A stretch of 8,418 bases of DNA, from contig CALPQG020000083.1 in the NCBI GenBank assembly GCA_943325655.2, positions 1 through 8,418 on the forward strand, given 5' to 3'. The stretch is from Bifidobacterium breve (GTDB taxonomy: Bacteria > Bacteroidota > Bacteroidia > Cytophagales > UBA9547). Made by a program: the position numbers and the translations under genes. A model generated the notes under the pieces. The model was not told where the DNA came from and ran no database searches. It saw only the letters and a list, made by a program, of their open reading frames with translations. Below are positions 5,727 through 8,418 of the stretch, piece by piece (within the stretch, counting starts at the first letter, position 1; each line of letters opens with the position of its first letter).

Positions 5727-5804
5727 GTTTACAAGTTATCGGTTTACGAGTTTTATTGTAATTTGCTAAATGGCTGATAACTTGATAACCGTAAACCGAT
5801 AACT
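5727..5804. repeat. Facing heptamer arrays downstream of the ABC-F gene
   Basis: A perfect 15-bp inverted repeat joins 5734-5748 and 5790-5804 (CGTAAACCGATAACT on the right arm), with a 41-base loop. Both arms are built from 7-base units of the form (C/T)G(A/T)(T/A)AAC. The right arm has units at 5775-5781, 5783-5789, 5790-5796 and 5797-5803, and the left arm has three inverted units from 5727 to 5748. Each arm contains one extra T between units. It begins 3 bases after the ABC-F stop and could terminate or stabilise that mRNA; no U-run follows on the minus strand. Confidence 0.8.
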
Positions 5805-5807
5805 ATA

Positions 5808-7724
5808 TTAGCTTTTTTCCAACACTTCAATCTGTACCACCAAAGTTTCCCAGGAAGCATTTAAGGCAAACAGTTGTTTGTTAGTTTTGTCAAATTTATC
5901 ATTGGCAAGGCTGAGTTTATCAACATTGCCATATACTTCAGGCTTAGACAATTCTTCTTCAATTAGTTTTTTTGCATCTTCAAGGGCTTCAATTTGATTT
6001 TCAACCTCTATCAATTGGTGCTGTAATTTTTTGATCTCTTTCCTGGTCAAATCAGTTTGCACTAGCGCCACAGGTGCTGGAGCCAATTTTGCTTCTTTTT
6101 TCTGTTCGGCTTTTGAAGGGGCATTGCGTTCTTTCTCCTTGCGCCACACTTCATATTCGTGATAGGTACCCGGATATTCTTTGATTTCTTCGTCTTCGAT
6201 GTACCAAATTTTGGTAGCTATCTGGGTAATAAAATGTCTATCATGAGAAATTGCGACAAAAGTACCTTCATATTGTATCAAGGCCTGGATCAAAATATTC
6301 ACCGACATCATGTCAAGGTGATTGGTAGGCTCATCGAGCAACAGGAAGTTGGCTTCTGAAATTAGGGTTTTGGCCAATGCCACACGTGATTTTTCACCAC
6401 CCGAAAGTACTTTAATTTTCTTAAACGCATCATCCCCTGAAAACAAGAAACAGCCTAAAATGCCACGCAATTCCATCTCAGTTTTTTTACTGCCAGCGGC
6501 AGCAAGTTCTTCTAATAGGGTATTTTCAATGTTCAAGGATTCCAATTGGTGCTGGGCAAAAAATGATTTTACCACATTATGACCTTCTCTTCTTTCTCCG
6601 TCAATTTCTTCTCCCCCATCAATAATTCTAAGTAAGGTAGATTTTCCTTTTCCATTGGCACCAATCAAGGCTATTTTGTCGCCTCTTTCAATCACCCCAT
6701 TGGCACCTTTTAAAATGGTACGTGGAGGGTAACTTTTGTTGATGTTTTCTAAATGAAGCACATACCTTCCTGGGTGATTGGTGAAGTTGAATTTGAAATT
6801 CACCTTGGCCGATTCATCCATTACGTCGTCGATAATATCCAAACGCTCCAGGGCTTTTACACGTGATTGTACGAGTGAAGCTTTGGAAGCTTTAGACCTA
6901 AATCTTTCGATAAATTTCTCTGCTTGTTTGATTTGACTTTGTTGGTTTTCAAAAGCACCCTTTTGAATTTCTTTGCGCAGTTCTTTTTCTTCTAAGTAGA
7001 AGCTGTAATTTCCTGCATATACATTCAACCTGCCGTTTTGCACTTCCACGATGCTGGTTACTGCTCCATCTAAAAATTGCCTGTCATGCGAAACAATAAT
7101 CAAGGCGCCTTCATAAGAACTTAAATAATTTTCAATCCACTGAATAGAAGGTAAATCCATGTGGTTGGTAGGCTCATCGAGCATCAGTAAAGAGGGCTTT
7201 TGCAACAGCAATTTGGCCAACATGACACGCATTCTCCACCCACCTGAAAATTCTTTTAATGGTCGGGGTAAATCTTCCGTTGTAAAACCAAGACCTTCCA
7301 AAATTTCTTCGGTCTTGTTTTGCATGTTGTAACCATCCAAACGGTCAAACTCATCCTGAAGCTTCGCCAATTTATCTACTTGCTTGTCTTCGTAATTTAC
7401 TTCCATTTCATGAAGCACTTCGTCGATTTCTTTTTGCACCTGTACCGCACGCTCAAAGGCTTGCATGGCCACATCCAAAATACTGTCGTCAGACAAGTAC
7501 GACATCAAATCTTGGTTCAGGAAACCAATCGTACATTCATTGCTCTTGCTAATATTTCCACCATCGGGTTGGTATTCTCCATTAATGATTCTTAATAAAG
7601 TAGATTTCCCTGTTCCGTTGGCGCCAATAAGCCCTATTTTATCTTTTGGTTTGATATGCAAAGAAGCTTCATCATACATTGCACGACTGCCAAAATAGAA
7701 AGAAAGGTTACTGATAGATAGCAT
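5808..7724 (-). CDS. ABC-F family ATP-binding cassette ATPase (ribosome-associated, Uup/YheS-like)
   Basis: A 638-residue protein with two nucleotide-binding domains and no membrane segments, the ABC-F layout. Domain 1: Walker A GANGTGKS (34-41), signature FSGGW (159-163), Walker B LLMLDEPTNH with E184 and switch His213. An interdomain linker follows at about 240-315, charged and helical (FRSKASKASLVQSRVKALERLD); in the family it reaches the ribosomal tRNA sites. Domain 2: Walker A GANGKGKS (355-362), signature LSGGE (440-444), Walker B LLLDEPTNH with E465 and His494. A charged C-terminal tail (about 530-638) ends in a predicted coiled coil, as in Uup/YheS-type proteins. All catalytic residues are present. 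ABC-F proteins act on the ribosome to relieve stalling, and some members give antibiotic resistance; nothing here points to the resistance type. The ATG at 7724 starts the first beta strand (MLSISNLSFYFG). It is monocistronic, with facing heptamer arrays directly after its stop. Confidence 0.95.
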   Translation of the reverse strand: MLSISNLSFYFGSRAMYDEASLHIKPKDKIGLIGANGTGKSTLLRIINGEYQPDGGNISKSNECTIGFLNQDLMSYLSDDSILDVAMQAFERAVQVQKEIDEVLHEMEVNYEDKQVDKLAKLQDEFDRLDGYNMQNKTEEILEGLGFTTEDLPRPLKEFSGGWRMRVMLAKLLLQKPSLLMLDEPTNHMDLPSIQWIENYLSSYEGALIIVSHDRQFLDGAVTSIVEVQNGRLNVYAGNYSFYLEEKELRKEIQKGAFENQQSQIKQAEKFIERFRSKASKASLVQSRVKALERLDIIDDVMDESAKVNFKFNFTNHPGRYVLHLENINKSYPPRTILKGANGVIERGDKIALIGANGKGKSTLLRIIDGGEEIDGERREGHNVVKSFFAQHQLESLNIENTLLEELAAAGSKKTEMELRGILGCFLFSGDDAFKKIKVLSGGEKSRVALAKTLISEANFLLLDEPTNHLDMMSVNILIQALIQYEGTFVAISHDRHFITQIATKIWYIEDEEIKEYPGTYHEYEVWRKEKERNAPSKAEQKKEAKLAPAPVALVQTDLTRKEIKKLQHQLIEVENQIEALEDAKKLIEEELSKPEVYGNVDKLSLANDKFDKTNKQLFALNASWETLVVQIEVLEKS

Positions 7725-7762
7725 TGGGTTGTTGTTTCTAGAAATGAATTTTTAACGAACGA

Positions 7763-7770
7763 CAAAAATA
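7763..7770 (-). promoter_or_regulatory. Candidate ABC-F promoter (-7 box)
   Basis: TATTTTTG on the minus strand matches TAnnTTTG exactly and lies 38 bases upstream of the ABC-F ATG. No TTTG is visible at the -33 distance, and A/T-rich DNA gives such matches by chance. A 10-base palindrome, TTTCTAGAAA (7735-7744), falls in the predicted leader. Confidence 0.45.
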
Positions 7771-8129
7771 CAATTAAAGACTGGATATATAATGAGGAGT
7801 TTTGAGTTTTTAATGTTGCGTAACAGTCGAACAATTATTAAAATCAAATCATTCCAGATGATTAAAACAGTAAGCAAACAAATTAAAATAAAAAATCACG
7901 CTATTGATAGAGGCATTTGTTTGTGATAAAGTAAATCGTCTTTTTTCAGCAATTTATTAGTCTTCACAAAAATCTTATAGGTCATTTTTTATGGTTCCAA
8001 AAGTCTATATCTACAATACAAATCAGTATTGCTATACACCTAAAAGTAACAATGGTCATTTCTATTGGTGATAAAAATTTGGGTTTCATTCTTTTTGTAA
8101 TAATATTTCCAAATTATACCCTATTTTTT

Positions 8130-8144
8130 TGAGAATCGTTTTCA
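8130..8144. promoter_or_regulatory. Weak Fur-box-like palindrome upstream of mdh
   Basis: TGAGAATCGTTTTCA matches the Fur inverted-repeat model TGATAATGATTATCA at 11 of 15 positions. It lies about 19 bases before the mdh -7 box, over the expected -33 region, where a repressor could act. Chance matches of this quality are possible in A/T-rich DNA. Confidence 0.25.
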
Positions 8145-8162
8145 TTAATTCCTACAAAATGA

Positions 8163-8170
8163 TAGTTTTG
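8163..8170 (+). promoter_or_regulatory. Promoter of mdh (-7 box)
   Basis: TAGTTTTG is an exact match to TAnnTTTG, 40 bases before the mdh ATG. GTTTTC at 8138-8143 is the nearest thing to a -33 element at the right spacing. Transcription would begin near 8177. The leader is A-rich before the start codon, as is common in flavobacteria. Confidence 0.6.
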
Positions 8171-8210
8171 TAAAGAGAAAGTATATTCAAATTTTAAATA
8201 TCAAAATACA

Positions 8211-8418
8211 ATGAAAGTATCTGTAGTAGGTGCAGGAGCAGTTGGAGCAAGCTGTGCAGAATATATAGCGATTCAAAATGTTGCTTCTGAAGTAGTAATC
8301 GTTGATATCAAAGAAAAGTTTGCTGAAGGAAAAGCAATGGATTTGATGCAAACAGCATCTTTATTGGGTTTTGATACGCAAATTATCGGAAGTACCAATG
8401 ACTATTCTAAAACTGCGG
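8211..8418 (+). CDS. mdh: Malate dehydrogenase, N-terminal part
   Basis: The first 69 residues are visible before the window ends. The NAD-binding Rossmann motif GAGAVG (7-12, GxGxxG) follows strand 1 (MKVSVV). Asp32 at the end of strand 2 (EVVIVDI) would bind the adenosine ribose hydroxyls and set the preference for NAD over NADP. EGKAMDLMQTA (39-49) is the family segment after it, and STNDYSKTA (61-69) leads toward strand 4. Together these identify the LDH-like malate dehydrogenase, which interconverts malate and oxaloacetate in the TCA cycle in the cytoplasm. A lactate dehydrogenase cannot be excluded without the substrate-specificity loop, which lies outside the window, but the D-x-K-E-x-x-A-E-G-K-A-x-D sequence is the Bacteroidota Mdh form. 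The ATG at 8211 directly precedes the first strand, and the gene has its own promoter. Confidence 0.93.
   Translation, partial: MKVSVVGAGAVGASCAEYIAIQNVASEVVIVDIKEKFAEGKAMDLMQTASLLGFDTQIIGSTNDYSKTA

Larger units (their letters stand above)
5508..5807. other. Non-coding, highly structured gap between the plug and ABC-F genes
   Basis: These 300 bases hold no convincing reading frame. They contain the 5539-5574 hairpin, the CACAAAC/GTTTGTG pair, the 5643-5672 heptamer hairpin and the 5727-5804 facing arrays. The plug promoter must lie here or further upstream, but I could not find an unambiguous TAnnTTTG box. TATTTTAA (5531-5524, minus strand) is a weak possibility. Confidence 0.6.
7725..8210. 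other. Divergent intergenic region between the ABC-F gene and mdh
   Basis: These 486 A/T-rich bases have no coding frame I can support. They hold candidate promoters for both flanking genes, a small AATCAT/ATGATT hairpin (7847-7863), a CAATAC/GTATTG hairpin (8014-8031), a Fur-like palindrome (8130-8144), and two loosely similar stretches beginning GTCATTT at 7981 and 8055. The middle part (about 7865-7985) shows nothing I recognise. Confidence 0.6.

Noticed and set aside
7634..7834. 66-residue minus-strand frame overlapping the ABC-F start
   Set aside because: It overlaps the certain N-terminus of the ABC-F protein in another frame and has no domain signal.
8014..8031. CAATAC/GTATTG hairpin in the mdh upstream region
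   Set aside because: A 6-bp stem of this composition is expected by chance in A/T-rich DNA, and nothing nearby supports a function.
7991..8071. 26-codon plus-strand frame (MVPKVYIYNTNQYCYTPK...) rich in Tyr and Asn
   Set aside because: A frame of this length is expected by chance, there is no ribosome-binding site or clear promoter for it, and I recognise no family.

Overview
The window looks like a Flavobacteriaceae chromosome (phylum Bacteroidota, Flavobacterium-like). It is AT-rich, ribosome-binding sites are weak or absent, and several genes have a TAnnTTTG-type -7 promoter box. It encodes a type IX secretion system plug protein (DUF5103), a system restricted to this phylum. The N-terminus of the malate dehydrogenase at the right edge has the form I associate with Flavobacterium. 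The genus is an inference, not proven.

Layout. From 1 to about 2681, on the minus strand, lies the 5' part of a thiamine biosynthesis operon: promoter, TPP riboswitch, thiS, thiC, then a thiE-type gene running off the left edge. The riboswitch senses thiamine pyrophosphate and controls genes for the sulfur carrier (ThiS), the pyrimidine branch (ThiC) and the coupling step (ThiE-like). A plus-strand AAA ATPase/DUF4143 gene (2918-4135) is the one accessory-looking gene; in sampled stretches it is clearly richer in A+T than thiC. It ends at a shared bidirectional terminator (4149-4184) facing the minus-strand T9SS plug gene (4185-5507). After about 300 bases of structured non-coding DNA comes a minus-strand ABC-F ATPase gene (5808-7724). 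A 486-base divergent intergenic region follows, then the start of mdh on the plus strand (8211 to the edge).

The coding content is mostly housekeeping and I see no new multi-gene system. The non-coding DNA is more interesting. Four intergenic loci (154-225, 2136-2242, 5643-5672, 5727-5804) carry the same architecture: two facing arrays of degenerate repeats with a period of exactly 7 bases (occasionally with a one-base slip), in opposite orientation, able to pair. The heptamer sequence differs completely from locus to locus. A fifth inverted repeat (2873-2924) around the ATPase promoter has weak signs of the same period. In the thiC-thiE gap one array runs into the thiE coding region and the start codon sits in the spacer. 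Next to it, a 20-bp hairpin mirrors the last codons of thiC. These repeats are the best candidates for something undescribed, although similar intergenic repeats may already be known in flavobacterial genomes.
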